From Cladorhizidae sp. MBARI D1340-BT2 (Eukaryota; Porifera; Demospongiae; Poecilosclerida; Cladorhizidae): DNA of 64,000 bases. Location: assembly GCA_028752905.1 (NCBI GenBank), contig JAQNBH010000015.1, positions 13,158,036 to 13,222,035 of the forward strand, in the 5' to 3' direction. The notes below the pieces were generated by a model that saw only the letters and a program-made list of their open reading frames with translations, was not told the DNA's origin and ran no database searches. This document shows, one piece after another, positions 33,201 to 40,577 of the stretch. The stretch's first letter is position 1. Every line of letters starts with the position of its first letter. Position numbers and translations under genes: made by a program.

Positions 33201-34117
33201 AATAACCTAGGACATGAGGTCAACCGGATAATAACCTAGGACACGAGGTCAACCAGATAATAACCTAGGACATGAGGACAACCGGATAATAACCTAGGAC
33301 ATGAGGACAACCGGATAATAACCTAGGACATGAGGACAATCTGATAATAACCTAGGACACGAGGATAACCAGATAATAACCTAGGACACGAGGACAACCA
33401 GATAATAACCTAGGACATGAGGACAACCAGATAATAACCTAGGACATGAGGACAACCAGATAATAACCTAGGACACGAGGACAACCAGATAATAACCTAG
33501 GACACGTAGGACAACCAGATAATAACCTAGGACACGAGGACAACCAGATAATAACCTAGGACAAGTAGGACAACCAGATAATAACCTAGGACACGAGGAT
33601 AACCGGACAAATAATGAAATGAACATGTAGGACTAAGGTGATATAGCTTGACAGGCAAGTAGCACTCTAGTTCCCCCAAACGTTCAGAGTTTCTGGCACT
33701 TTCGAAAACTGCACAGCAGCAGAGTTATTATTAATTAGCACTGGATCAGTCAGTATGGGTAGTGTTACTTTAGTTAATTAACAACATTGTTGGGTTGGGT
33801 TGTATTAATTATTACTGCTGTATTGATTGTTTTCAGTTTTACTGGCTATGCATTGTGTTTGTGTATTATAACGACCCTCCCCCACCACCTTGTCATGCCC
33901 ATTCTTGTATAAACATGTATGCATTGGGCCAAGGTCTTACTTCTATATTATTTTATTTTTTATTACTTATACAGAGGATGGGAGTGTTGAACTGAAAGAA
34001 TTCGAGCCTACCCCTGCAGGACTGATCCAGTGCTACACGGAGTATCGACGTAAAAGCCCAAAGTATGAAGGAGTCTTGGAAGAGCTGTGGGGAAAAGACA
34101 AGCACTTTTGGAATTAG
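4653..34117 (+). CDS. DPP3: Dipeptidyl peptidase 3 gene, C-terminal part (9 exons, 5' end outside window)
   Basis: Exons at 4653-4711, 9725-9919, 10195-10394, 10595-10657, 11399-11523, 14562-14682, 15505-15684, 30531-30690 and 33975-34117 join in phase into about 414 residues, all with GT-AG borders. The product matches the C-terminal half of DPP3, a cytosolic zinc metallopeptidase of family M49 (about 737 residues in human) that removes dipeptides from short peptides. The HEXXGH-type zinc motif reads HELLGH (10353-10370) and the second zinc-ligand motif reads EECRAE (11465-11482), so the catalytic residues are kept. The first visible exon starts with YIGFIESY, near human residue 320; the N-terminal lobe must lie upstream. 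Introns are swollen by satellites, and the 14.8-kb intron 15685-30530 carries most of the transposons. No frameshift or stop was seen in the exons, so the gene is probably functional. Confidence 0.95.
4712..5165. other. DPP3 intron, unique sequence
   Basis: Begins at the donor GTAAAT. Includes a 28-bp direct repeat near 4864-4920 (CTCCCACTTCACCGGCAATC twice). Nothing coding recognised. Confidence 0.4.
5168..5610. repeat. 23-bp tandem array
   Basis: Unit CACCTACACTATCATAGCCA plus GCT; some units carry CCAGTT or an extra base. Confidence 0.9.
5683..5790. repeat. Two-copy direct repeat (about 56 bp)
   Basis: GCTACTTCACTGGTGGCTCT begins both copies, which differ at one base (AGATGAG/AGACGAG). 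Just downstream, 5790-6350 is unique sequence with no recognised gene. Confidence 0.75.
6355..7245. repeat. 890-bp polypyrimidine tract, (TTCC)n with TCCTCC interruptions
   Basis: Almost uninterrupted C/T on the + strand, with a pure TTCC core at about 6545-6745. Long Ser/Phe/Pro and Arg/Lys/Glu/Gly open frames on both strands are artefacts. It lies in DPP3 intron 4712-9724, sense-strand pyrimidine. Confidence 0.97.
7540..7770. repeat. 50-bp tandem array
   Basis: Unit contains CTCCTAACTGGACCAGGTAA and GCATGTGGACCATGAGTACT; about 4.5 units, one shortened. Confidence 0.9.
7975..8935. repeat. 54-bp tandem array
   Basis: Unit contains GACTAGCTATGTTCACATGG and TACTTCACTGTCTCTTGAGA; about 18 units, nearly identical. 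A short AGCTCCTCAGTAAGACA triplet (7914-7965) precedes it. Confidence 0.95.
9118..9275. repeat. (ATT)n microsatellite
   Basis: About 90 bp of pure ATT, then TTACTTTA and ACTATT variants. Downstream 9276-9724 is unique intron sequence ending in the DPP3 acceptor, nothing coding seen. Confidence 0.95.
9725..9919 (+). CDS. DPP3: DPP3 exon (FVAVVNKAM...GINIPN)
   Basis: Acceptor ACAAG|GC completes a Gly codon with the previous exon. The product runs from [10 protein letters not shown] through [10 protein letters not shown] and [20 protein letters not shown]. Donor AACT|GTGAGG leaves a T that joins AC of the next exon to make Tyr, as expected for the family's IPNY motif. Confidence 0.93.
9920..10194. 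other. DPP3 intron, pyrimidine-rich
   Basis: A C/T-rich intron between two DPP3 exons. The open frames here (Ser/Leu/Pro-rich) are composition artefacts. Confidence 0.7.
10195..10394 (+). CDS. DPP3: DPP3 exon with HELLGH zinc-binding motif
   Basis: Acceptor TTAAG|AC. It encodes [18 protein letters not shown], then [18 protein letters not shown]. The two His of HELLGH are zinc ligands and the Glu is the catalytic base in M49 enzymes. The donor AAT|GTGTGT is weak but is the only placement that keeps phase and the family spacing before DENGTFNFD. Confidence 0.93.
10395..10594. repeat. DPP3 intron with (GT)n microsatellite
   Basis: GT repeats with GTGCAT and GTGAGT interruptions fill about 10460-10555. 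A TTGCTTGCATGCTGTG duplication follows the donor. Confidence 0.85.
10595..10657 (+). CDS. DPP3: DPP3 exon (DENGTFNFD...)
   Basis: Acceptor TTGCAG|GAT, donor AAG|GTGTGG, 63 nt, phase 0 at both ends. It encodes [20 protein letters not shown] plus one Lys. It lies just after a GT-rich microsatellite. Confidence 0.9.
10758..11225. repeat. Degenerate 21-22-bp array with CACGTGAC-type units in DPP3 intron
   Basis: Units read CATCATGTGACTTAAGTGAC or CATCACGTGACCTCACTGAC. About 20 diverged copies; at least five contain the E-box CACGTG. Confidence 0.85.
11399..11523 (+). CDS. DPP3: DPP3 exon with EECRAE motif
   Basis: Acceptor ATGCAG|GTG. It encodes [15 protein letters not shown], then [20 protein letters not shown]. 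The first Glu of EECRAE is the third zinc ligand in M49. The donor must be AA|GTAGGT, because reading one codon further gives TAG; it leaves phase 2. Confidence 0.93.
11524..12600. other. DPP3 intron, unique sequence
   Basis: Includes a TATC-type short repeat near 11593 and a G run at 12090-12107. 12229-12292 is similar to 53689-53745 (dispersed repeat). No exon recognised. Confidence 0.5.
12605..13635. repeat. 29-bp tandem array in DPP3 intron
   Basis: Unit contains TATGATTCTGAATGTAGTAG plus CTCGCTAAC; about 35 units with small variants (CTCACTAAC, one-base shortening GATGTAG). Confidence 0.95.
13636..14561. other. DPP3 intron with homopolymer C/G runs
   Basis: Poly-C near 13818-13837 and 14303-14317 and a G run near 14253. 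Long reading frames here on both strands overlap each other and show no family; treated as non-coding. Confidence 0.5.
14562..14682 (+). CDS. DPP3: DPP3 exon ([18 protein letters not shown]...)
   Basis: Acceptor TTTCAG|G completes AAG (Lys). It encodes [19 protein letters not shown] and [20 protein letters not shown]. Donor CAG|GTGTGT. It is followed at once by a poly-C run and a long polypyrimidine tract. Confidence 0.93.
14724..15360. repeat. Poly-C run and 510-bp CTCCTCTCCCT tract in DPP3 intron
   Basis: Poly-C at about 14724-14745, then from 14850 a C/T tract built on CTCCTCTCCCT and TTCTCC. Frames of 150-220 residues on both strands are composition artefacts. Confidence 0.95.
15505..15684 (+). 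CDS. DPP3: DPP3 exon ([14 protein letters not shown]...)
   Basis: Acceptor CCCCAG|GCC after a C-rich tract, donor CAG|GTAACT, 180 nt, phase 0 at both ends. It encodes [16 protein letters not shown], a [11 protein letters not shown] stretch and [12 protein letters not shown]. It is followed by the giant 14.8-kb intron. Confidence 0.93.
15685..16984. other. Start of the 14.8-kb DPP3 intron, unique sequence
   Basis: No repeat array and no recognised coding sequence. TCAAAATG motifs recur near 16010-16040 and GTCCATTCATT near 16250-16280. Confidence 0.4.
17152..17866. mobile_element. TTAA-flanked non-autonomous element C (MITE-like)
   Basis: Inverted ends GGCGGGACTAATCCATTT (18 bp, perfect) are bounded by TTAA on both sides. 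Outside TTAA the satellite continues in register (left ACTCTAAA, right GTTCATG). No coding capacity. TTAA targets and short repeats fit piggyBac- or Kolobok-type families. Confidence 0.85.
18909..20652 (+). mobile_element. Decayed piggyBac element D
   Basis: Ends TTAACTCTTTGACTGCGG and, reversed, TTAACTCTTTGGCTGCGAA lie in the satellite with TTAA on both sides. Inside, + strand fragments match piggyBac transposase: an acidic N-terminus [13 protein letters not shown] (19250-19290), [20 protein letters not shown] (19512-19570), [13 protein letters not shown] with FIQYLP and [19 protein letters not shown] (19745-19880), and [19 protein letters not shown] (about 20048-20103). Stops and frame changes between these show that it is dead. 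Confidence 0.88.
19232..20108 (+). pseudogene. piggyBac transposase relic
   Basis: Piecewise homology to piggyBac/PGBD transposases in + strand frames, broken by stops. In the DDD transposase fold one catalytic Asp lies in the VDES motif, still readable at about 19757-19768. The C-terminal half after the LKWMDKR block is not recognisable; 20100-20560 instead holds TAGCTAG-rich sequence. Confidence 0.82.
20855..21308. mobile_element. TTAA-flanked non-autonomous element E
   Basis: Imperfect inverted ends: left TTAACCCTATATCATGCA, right (reversed) TTAACCTATCATGCA. GCAAAAGCC / GGCTTTTGC form sub-terminal inverted repeats. It inserted at the second TTAA of the satellite unit (right flank CTTGGACC). 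454 bp, no coding sequence. Confidence 0.75.
21972..22660. mobile_element. TTAA-flanked non-autonomous element A
   Basis: Inverted ends TTAAGGGGGGAATAATGTC on both sides. 689 bp including both TTAA. Its right TTAA (22657-22660) is also the left TTAA of element B. It contains a poly-C run near 22357. Confidence 0.85.
22657..24088. mobile_element. TTAA-flanked element B with a giant internal palindrome
   Basis: Ends TTAAGGGGGTGCTTCAGGTC and, reversed, TTAAGGGGGTGCTTTAGGTC. Positions 22886-23209 and 23215-23521 form an imperfect inverted repeat with a loop of about 5 nt. No transposase seen. Confidence 0.87.
22886..23521. repeat. Long palindrome (arms of about 310-324 bp)
   Basis: Left arm begins ACTTGTGGTTACAACTTTAG, right arm ends CTAAAGTTGTAACCACAAGT. 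The centre is GGGTGGAAAATTGAGGGCGT against its complement. Arms differ at scattered sites, so they are old enough to have diverged. Confidence 0.92.
25622..25987 (-). CDS. HIRAN-like domain ORF, antisense inside the Tigger element
   Basis: The - strand frame encodes about 121 residues with [40 protein letters not shown] and [19 protein letters not shown], the pattern of HIRAN-type domains (DNA-end binding in the HLTF/Rad5 family; common as stand-alone invertebrate proteins). The frame ends at GIWS, but a one-base shift continues into [12 protein letters not shown] sequence across a 24-bp tandem duplication (25585-25632), so the 3' end may be frameshifted. Its N-terminus overlaps that of the transposase on the other strand. 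Confidence 0.6.
   Translation of the reverse strand: MGIALTQFVWLAREIASKPVVSSGPGGGAMSLSVTEIQSYIRGHHVYKEVWTPHIGEVLLLKREPDNAEDQSAVAVIKDGEVVGHVAYNISSTISQFLRRDCNKAFVEVTGDSQQRSGIWS
25935..27655 (+). pseudogene. Tigger/pogo transposase, frameshifted
   Basis: A 233-codon frame holds a CENP-B-like N-terminal helix-turn-helix ([11 protein letters not shown] ... [20 protein letters not shown]), a second HTH ([27 protein letters not shown]) and the catalytic start [10 protein letters not shown]. The frame shifts near 26555 to [19 protein letters not shown] and [20 protein letters not shown]. It breaks again near 26840-26930 (a duplicated CTCTCCTTACTCTATTCCC) and before [20 protein letters not shown] (about 27001). 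It ends with a [13 protein letters not shown] tail. The expected DNAPCH block is lost, so it is inactive. Confidence 0.88.
27899..28965. other. DPP3 intron, AT-rich unique sequence
   Basis: Nothing recognised with confidence. A - strand frame at 28155-28240 reads [20 protein letters not shown] followed by ED and a stop; it looks protein-like but matches nothing I know. Confidence 0.4.
28985..29165. repeat. Degenerate GT-rich tandem repeat
   Basis: GTGTTATGTGTGGTGGGGTG units of about 34 bp, roughly five copies with indels. Confidence 0.75.
29380..30115. repeat. 82-bp tandem array in DPP3 intron
   Basis: Unit contains GGCATCACTTATGCTGTTGT, CTATGGACCAAGCATTGCTA and TTATTGAACACAAAGGGAAA; about 8.5 copies. 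30116-30530 beyond it is unique and ends in the DPP3 acceptor. Confidence 0.93.
30531..30690 (+). CDS. DPP3: DPP3 exon ([14 protein letters not shown]...)
   Basis: Acceptor CACACAG|GTC after a CA repeat, donor CAAG|GTTTGT, 160 nt, phase 0 in and phase 1 out. It encodes [20 protein letters not shown] and [21 protein letters not shown] tandem duplication of intronic DNA begins 24 bp downstream. Confidence 0.93.
30714..31147. repeat. Tandem duplication, two 217-bp copies
   Basis: Copies 30714-30930 and 30931-31147 both start TGTCTCGTGCAGCACTATGG and end CAGCAGCATGGGCATTC. I see no difference between them, so it is either very recent or an assembly artefact. Confidence 0.93.
31148..31860. other. 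DPP3 intron, unique sequence
   Basis: A 102-codon - strand frame (31302-31610) has no recognisable family. No repeats of note. Confidence 0.4.
31880..31961. repeat. Small hairpin element between AAT/AAC-rich flanks
   Basis: Inverted arms AAAATACTTGAA and TTCAAGTATTTT enclose GATGAAGACC ... GGTTGAAACG. Flanks are AAT/AAC microsatellite-like, as for the related hairpin at 40079. Confidence 0.6.
32088..33605. repeat. 29-bp tandem array in last DPP3 intron
   Basis: Unit CCTAGGACATGAGGACAACC plus AGATAATAA; about 52 units, variants ACACG and ACACGTAGG. The proteins read from it are artefacts. Confidence 0.96.
33975..34117 (+). CDS. DPP3: DPP3 terminal exon and stop
   Basis: Acceptor ATACAG|AG gives GAG with the previous G. 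It encodes [19 protein letters not shown] and ends in [11 protein letters not shown] then TAG (34115-34117). The ending matches the RFWK region of human DPP3 but lacks the short extra tail found there. Confidence 0.93.
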
Positions 34118-34263
34118 ACTTGGACAGTAGCATTATATTTAGGCAAAGTTGTGGTGCATTGTGTATGATGTACGTTTGTATACTGTTGCAAGGAATCCTT
34201 TTCTCCAAGTTTGGTATTTGAGTTAGGTATTCTACAAAAGGGAGGGTGCAAGGGAGATACAAG

Positions 34264-34365
34264 AATAAATTACTCTGGCCAGTGAATCTCCTCTGTCCCC
34301 CCCTTTTACCGCCAAAATCTAGCTCGCTGTGCTGTATCTGGGACAATCTTCTATGTAATAATAAA
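34264..34365 (+). terminator. Candidate DPP3 polyadenylation signals
   Basis: AATAAA occurs at 34264-34269 and 34360-34365, about 150 and 245 nt after the DPP3 stop and before the next gene. Either could direct 3'-end formation. Only the hexamers are seen; no cleavage-site evidence. Confidence 0.5.
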
Positions 34366-34653
34366 TACTGCTACTAATCACCATTACAAAGGAAATGTTC
34401 TCAAGACGCTGATAAGAGCGCGCAAAATGATCGGTTCTGAGCCACGTGGCTTTTATTTTAAAAAATTGCGCAAAACGCTTCACAAACTTACGTGACAAGA
34501 CTACAGCATACCAGTACTGGTAAGCCTAGGTCTGGACTACCATTATGAACCTTTTCCCTGTATATCCCACATGAACACAGTACAGGATTTTTCCTATTGT
34601 TAACCAATGCCGTGCACGCAGAAGCAGGTTAAAGTAATCCAGTTCTCCGTCAG

Positions 34654-34660
34654 TATATAG
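34654..34660 (+). promoter_or_regulatory. Possible TATA-like element of the IGFBP-type gene
   Basis: A TATATAG sequence lies about 75 bp upstream of the ATG at 34730. The intergenic stretch also has a CACGTG palindrome near 34443. Weak evidence: motif matches only. Confidence 0.25.
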
Positions 34661-34729
34661 ACGTAATCACGAAAAGTAATCCCGCAAACGAACGCGCACT
34701 ATAGAATATAAGAAACTTACAAAGTCGAG

Positions 34730-35102
34730 ATGATCAGGCTAACAGATCGGCAACGTTGTCTATGCCTGTTTAATGGAACCTGGAGTAGTAGCTGCACCGT
34801 TAGAACTGAATACCTGCTCTTACTGCTAAGTTGTCTGCTGATCAGTGTATCTTCATTCGGCTGTCCGACGCTGCCTTGCCAACCAGAAGAGTGCAACACT
34901 GGAATTGACACCTCCGCGTGCCAGTACGGCATTGTTTTAGACGTTTGTTACTGTTGTTCGGTATGCGGCTATGGTCCTGGCGAGGATTGTGGCTTTCAGC
35001 AGGGGAAATGTGGAAGTGGACTAGAATGTATCAAAGACTATCCACTCGGCCTCTCCACAGCAGATAGGGACACCTACCCGGGCGAGTGCCAATTCATTGC
35101 AA
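34730..35102 (+). CDS. IGFBP-type gene exon 1: signal peptide and 12-Cys domain
   Basis: Starts at the first ATG of the open frame. Donor CAA|GTGAGT at 35103, leaving phase 1. Reading through gives a stop after nine residues, which supports splicing here. Confidence 0.8.
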
Positions 35103-35740
35103 GTGAGTTGAGTATAGGCATTAGTTGGTAATTAACAGTGTAACAGTGTAGGGGGAATAGCTAATTATTATTGTGCATCTTTTCATGCAGACACAACTGT
35201 CAATTCAACCCAAACCACTGAAGAAGCATCAACTGCATCAACGTTACCCGTCAATGATACAATCACAGAACTTCCAACAAACTTATCTTCAACAGCACAA
35301 AACACCAGCTCTCAAAACAACACAGAAGTCGAAACAAACACACAGCTCACTTGTCGGAAAAAGTGTTCTATTGATTATTGCACATCAACCTCAAGGCATA
35401 GAATATGTGCAGCTGCAGGGTACGTCTAGAATAACCCACATATCATCACTAAGAACCCACCTTGTCAATTCAATGGAGATGACATTTTGTCTTCTTTGAA
35501 AATAGGTTGTCCTATTCCAGAGTATACGGCCGTGGGATATGTCAGCACACATCTTGCAGAGCCTGTTTCCTTCATGTCCAACCAAATTGCACCATGAGGT
35601 GCAGAGAATTTCCCAACAAGCGATGTCTGACGAAATACTACCAGTGTGTGAGAAATTTCCTCTTTGACAGTGGCAAAAGTATAAGTGACCTCATAATTGT
35701 AAGGAAGTATAAAAACCTCTTAATTAATTATAAGTGGTGA
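34730..35740 (+). CDS. Secreted protein with IGFBP-type domain, Thr/Ser-rich stalk and Cys-rich C-terminus (3 exons)
   Basis: Exons 34730-35102, 35191-35419 and 35506-35740 join in phase into about 278 residues. Residues 1-44 hold a basic start and a Leu-rich hydrophobic core (YLLLLLSCLLISVSS), a likely signal peptide. Residues 45-124 contain 12 cysteines in IGFBP N-terminal order, including LPCQPEEC, VCYCCSVC, GEDC, GKCGSGLEC. Exon 2 is rich in Thr, Ser and Asn with several N-X-S/T sites, like an O-/N-glycosylated stalk, and ends with a C..KC....C cluster. Exon 3 adds CQHTSCRAC, NCTMRC, RCLTKYYQC, then a basic tail and TGA. IGFBP domains occur in secreted growth-factor binders and matricellular proteins; the ligand here is unknown. 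I do not recognise an orthologue. Confidence 0.8.
35191..35419 (+). CDS. IGFBP-type gene exon 2: Thr/Ser/Asn-rich stalk
   Basis: Acceptor CATGCAG|AC, donor AGG|GTACGT, 229 nt. The used frame gives NTTVNSTQTTEEASTAS and SSTAQNTSSQNNTEVETN, then LTCRKKCSIDYC. The other open frame here is a shadow rich in Gln and Pro. Confidence 0.75.
35506..35740 (+). CDS. IGFBP-type gene exon 3: Cys-rich C-terminal module
   Basis: Acceptor AATAG|G completes a Gly codon. Eight cysteines lie within about 45 residues (GICQHTSCRAC ... YYQC), followed by a Lys-rich end and TGA at 35738-35740. No AATAAA was seen close behind. Confidence 0.75.
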
Positions 35741-38234
35741 TTTTGTGGTCTGCAGTTGAGCTATGTGGTATTGCAATTCAACCTACCTGCTGTTAACTAT
35801 GTTGATAAAATATGAAATGCAGTCTTGAGCTCTGCTGAGGAGTAACCCCAAACTTCTGCTGAGCAGTAACCTAAACTATTATTTAATGTTTTTGTAACTG
35901 ATACGGCTCCTTGGTAGCTTTTGTGGGAAAAAGGAGGGTCCATTTTGAAGAGGTTGAATAGGACTCTCTTGTTGAACTCTCCACCCTATTCCCTCAGTGT
36001 GTGTAGTAAAAATCCTTATCTGATGGAGTCTTTGCTTGGACAAGGCCTGGGGTGAGAGGTTTTTGAGGGAGTCTTCAAGTCATTTTACTTGCATGTATGA
36101 CATGCATTGGGTTATATGGTTCTCACCATCATCACAAGAGTGTGTGCTTTCTAAACTGGCCACTTGATGATTGTGTTCATAAGGGATTCCTCCCAAGGTT
36201 TCTTTCTGGCACCCAGAAAGCCTCTATGGAAATATTCCACTTAGACCCAACTTTTACCTGTGCAAGTGACTAATTCAGGCAGCCATAACTAGGTGACTAT
36301 AACAGCAATTTCTCACTGCTCATTTTCTTGGCTGTAGAAGAGTTGGGGCAGATGGTATACGTGGTCGTGTTGAACTGATATGGTTGGTTGTGAGTGAGCT
36401 AAGCTCCTCCTTCATAGTGTCCATAGCTTAAGTACCTAAGACTACTTGGCATTCCACATGATAGAGTAGCTCCACATGATAGAGTAGCTGGTTTTTGATT
36501 CTCGCAGCTGCAGTGTGGTGCACGTGGACCCAACTTGTGATATATTTTCTCCCCTCCCCTCCTTCTCTCTCCCCCCCCTCCCCCTTACCAGAGAATAGAT
36601 GATCCCAATGTAAGAAATTACACTGGACGGTTAGTGTGTTACGTTCCAGATTTGGACAGTTCCAGATGAAAATCACAACAAACTTCATCACAAGTTTATG
36701 TTACAAGTCCTCTCTCTCTCCTTCCAAATACAAGCTGTGCTATCATTACTTGTCCTTTGCACTTATAAATCCCTCGTTTGGCAGGTTAACTCGCTTGGCA
36801 GGTTAACAACTTTTCAAAAATTTGTTTCTGTGAAATTGATCCATATGTGTACGTGTTTTATTTGTGTATGTGTGTGAAATGATGAGGAAAGAGAAGTAGA
36901 GTTTTTAACCTATTATTAACCTTGCAAATGCTATTGTACAGATCATGACAATTTTTTCGTGTAATATATGCACATTCTTCCCATGTCAAGTATATTAATA
37001 GAGATTTTATATGATTGCAAATTGACTATAAAGCAATTGTCTGATCTTGTAATAATCTTCACAGACTGCACCTTCCAGACACAATTCTCCACTTTCAGTC
37101 TAGGAAAGGAAAGAGGAGGGAAAAAACACGAGCATGGACCACCTCTTGCTCCAATAACACATGACAATCAAATACACTGCCCCTGTCTTCTAATGAGAGC
37201 AGTTGCTACCATTCAATAGTAATATGCAGAGGAGATGGATGCCTCTCTTGCACACATGCATCCTTTCCACCTTGTCACATGCCAACTAAATCAAGACTTA
37301 GATGAGCTGATGTCTCCTGTTTGCACAACATCACAACATGAGCCTGACGGTGTAAAACAATACTCGCCAGAGCTGAATACTTTGGGTATTGTTATGGAAG
37401 CTTGTGATGAAGCACTGAGCCCTTTCATTGAGAGGGTCGAATCCTTGCATTACATTTCTGCATTTCTGAGTGTCGTGAGGACTTATGGCAATAATTGATG
37501 CATAGAGAGTGTGGTGTTTTTGCCAACAGTATGGAGGACAATAAAACATGACCCCCCTCCCGCAAAGTGGTCAAATTTAACCCATGTGTTGATCTAAGTT
37601 GGTTACAGAATAGTTGATGAGAAACGGATGCCTTCAGAGCATAGGAAGAGATGCAAAGAGGGATAGCCAAAGTTCTTGAAAGCCTTGCAAAATAATACTT
37701 GTTCTTTTCTTCTTTAGAGTCAATGAATACTATGTATCTAAGGAACCTTCTCCAATCTTAGCTATTAATGAAAATAGCAAGCCAGAGAAACTCGGATTAG
37801 GAATTAGAGGAAATCACAAAAACAGAGCTATACCTGTGCAATTCCATTGCCATTTTATCTATCAACTTTTTTTAGGGGGAAATCAGATGCTGATCTTCCT
37901 ACTAATAATAGCACGTGCCACTCCTTGCTCCTGCCTCAGATGCAACAGCCTACAAGATCCAATGTACTGTGACCTTTAATTAAATCCTCGCTGAGACTAT
38001 GTTCTCCCACATAATTCACGCACACACTTCATCAATGTCGACAAGCACACTGACTATACTTTCCCTAGACATATCCATTACCAAATCTACATCACACATT
38101 AGCTAAAACTCAGATTCTCATCTAGTGTAATAAATTTAATAAATTATTAAATACAGTAAGGGATTTGGATTGACCTCACTCCCCCCCCCACTTCTGTTTG
38201 CAATACAATACGGAATGGTTCTTCACCCCTGTAC
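35741..38234. other. Region between the convergent IGFBP-type and CPSF2 genes
   Basis: It should hold the last CPSF2 exon on the - strand, but none was recognised. A + strand frame at 37235-37498 (87 codons, e.g. QLNQDLDELM, MEACDEALSPFIERVES) and an in-frame upstream stretch separated by stops could be a decayed coding region of unknown origin. Confidence 0.4.
37235..37498 (+). CDS. Unassigned ORF, possibly decayed
   Basis: The frame has non-repetitive, protein-like composition (LNTLGIVMEACDEALSPFIE). The same frame runs upstream over two stops at about 37217-37224. No family recognised, no splice evidence; it may be a transposon relic. Confidence 0.25.
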   Translation: MDASLAHMHPFHLVTCQLNQDLDELMSPVCTTSQHEPDGVKQYSPELNTLGIVMEACDEALSPFIERVESLHYISAFLSVVRTYGNN

Positions 38235-38288
38235 CTTCCTGACGACCACCACATTGTTGCACATCAGAACACCTCCAGAAAACTCAGC
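38235..38288 (-). CDS. CPSF2: CPSF2 exon (AEFSGGVLMCNNVVVVRK)
   Basis: Minus-strand acceptor TTTAG|GCT, donor AAG|GTACAG (weak), 54 nt, phase 0. It matches AEFVGGVLVCNNQVAVRR of human CPSF2. Without splicing the frame adds VQG and stops. The next, terminal exon is not identified. Confidence 0.9.
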
Positions 38289-40515
38289 CTAAACAAAGGG
38301 GGAGAGGAAGGAGAGAGAAAGAGAGAGGAATATTGAATGCAGGACATGTCTAGAATGTATGTGTTGCACACATCCATAGAACACATGCACCCTGCACTGT
38401 GTGAGGCAACTTACTGCTCTCTGGGCATGAAAGATAAACGACTTTTCAGCTATTGTAATGGCAGTGCCACAAAGACTTAAATAATGTATCCATGCACAGC
38501 AACACTCAACATAGCATGTGTATCCGTGCAGCAACACTCAACATAGCATGTGTATCCATGCTGCAACACTCAACATAGCATGTGTATCCATGCAGCAACA
38601 CTCAACATAGCATGTGTATCCATGCTACAACACTCAACATAGCATGTGTATCCATGCAGCAACACTCAACATAGCATGTGTATCCATGCAGCAACACTCA
38701 ACATAGCATGTGTATCCATGCAGCAACACTCAACATAGCATGTGTATCCATGCTGCAAAACTCAACATAGCATGTGTATCCATGCAGCAACACTCAACAT
38801 AGCATGTGTATCCATGCAGCAACACTCAACATAGCATGTGTATCCATGCAGCAACACTCAACATAGCATGTGTATCCATGCAGCAACACTCAACATAGTA
38901 TGTGTATCCATGCAGCAACACTCAACATAGCATGTGTATCCATGCAGCAACACTCAACATAGCACGTGTATCCATGCAGCAACACTCAACATAGCACGTG
39001 TATCCATGCAGCAACACTCAACATAGCATGTGTATCCATGCAGCAACACTCAACATAGCATGTGTATCCATGCAGCAACACTCAACATAGCATGTGTATC
39101 CATGCAGCAACACTCAACATAGCACGTGTATCCATGCAGCAACACTCAACATAGCATGTGTATCCATGCAGCAACACTCAACATAGCACGTGTATCCATG
39201 CAGCAACACTCAACATAGCATGTGTATCCATGCAGCAACACTCAACATAGCACGTGTATCCATGCAGAAACACTCAACATAGCACATGTATCCATGCAGC
39301 AACACTCAACATAGCATGTGTATCCGTGCAGCAACACTCAACATAGCATGTGTATCCATGCAGCAACACTCAACATAGCATGTGTATCCATGCAGCAACA
39401 CTCAACATAGCATGTGTATCCATGCTGCAACACTCAACATAGCATGTGTATCCATGCAGCAACACTCAACATAGCATGTGTATCCATGCAGCAACTCATC
39501 AACACAGCACATGTATCCATGCAATAACACATCAACACAGCACATGTATCCATGCAGCAACTCATCAACACAGCACATGTATCCATGCAGCAACTCATCA
39601 ACACAGCACATGTATGCATGCAGCAACTCATCAACACAGCACATGTATCCATGCAGCAACATTCAACACAGCACATGTATCCATGCAGTAACACATCAAC
39701 ACAGCACATGTATGCATGCAGTAACACATCAACACAGCACATGTATGCATGCATTAACACATCGACACAGCACATGTTAACAACAGCAATAATAGTCATT
39801 ATTATTACATATTTTTTCTCCCCCAGACTCACAAAATGACGCATCGTGTCACATCACATATATAGCTCGAACAGAACAAGATTATATTCAAGCAATCCAT
39901 TCGATGTTCACACATTAAAAAAAGTGACTCGTCGCATTGTGTCATTAGTGCATGCAGCATATTGCGAACCAGCCAGGGCCGTAATTAAAGGGAGGTAATA
40001 ATAACTAATAACATTATATTTTTTTTATTAATTCTTTTTATTCTTTTTATAATAATAATATTGATAATTAATAATACCAATAACCTCTGGACGTTACGAC
40101 CAGATGCTCTAGCCTTTCTCGATGAAGGCTAGAGCATCTAGTCGAAACGTCGAGAGAGTACAATTTGAAGTTGATTATTGAGAAGGTTATTGTCATGTTA
40201 TTATTACGTCAACTGTGAGTTCATTGAGAATACCTGTATTGTTGTTATTATCATCATTATTATTATGGGAGTGCCCAGGCACACCTGCTTCTTTGTGTAC
40301 CACATTTGCCTCTGACCACAATTGTATGAAAGTAGCCATTGAGACTCCAAGAGTCCTCAAACCTGATGGCTTTTAAAAAAATTAAAACATAATTTCTTAT
40401 TCGATAAATATACCAAGGTTGACATACTAGTATTCACAAGTATAATTATATATTATAGAGAGAGAGAGAGGGAAATCATAAGTAATGTCATAAAAATATT
40501 TTTATTATATTCTTC

Positions 40516-40577
<62 letters not shown>

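Larger units (their letters stand above)
34118..34729. other. Intergenic: DPP3 3' UTR and upstream region of the IGFBP-type gene
   Basis: Contains the poly(A) hexamers and TATA-like element listed separately. No other gene seen. Confidence 0.5.

Noticed and set aside
32088..33605. CRISPR-like array of regular repeats
   Set aside because: Units are contiguous with no unique spacers, and the window is clearly eukaryotic.
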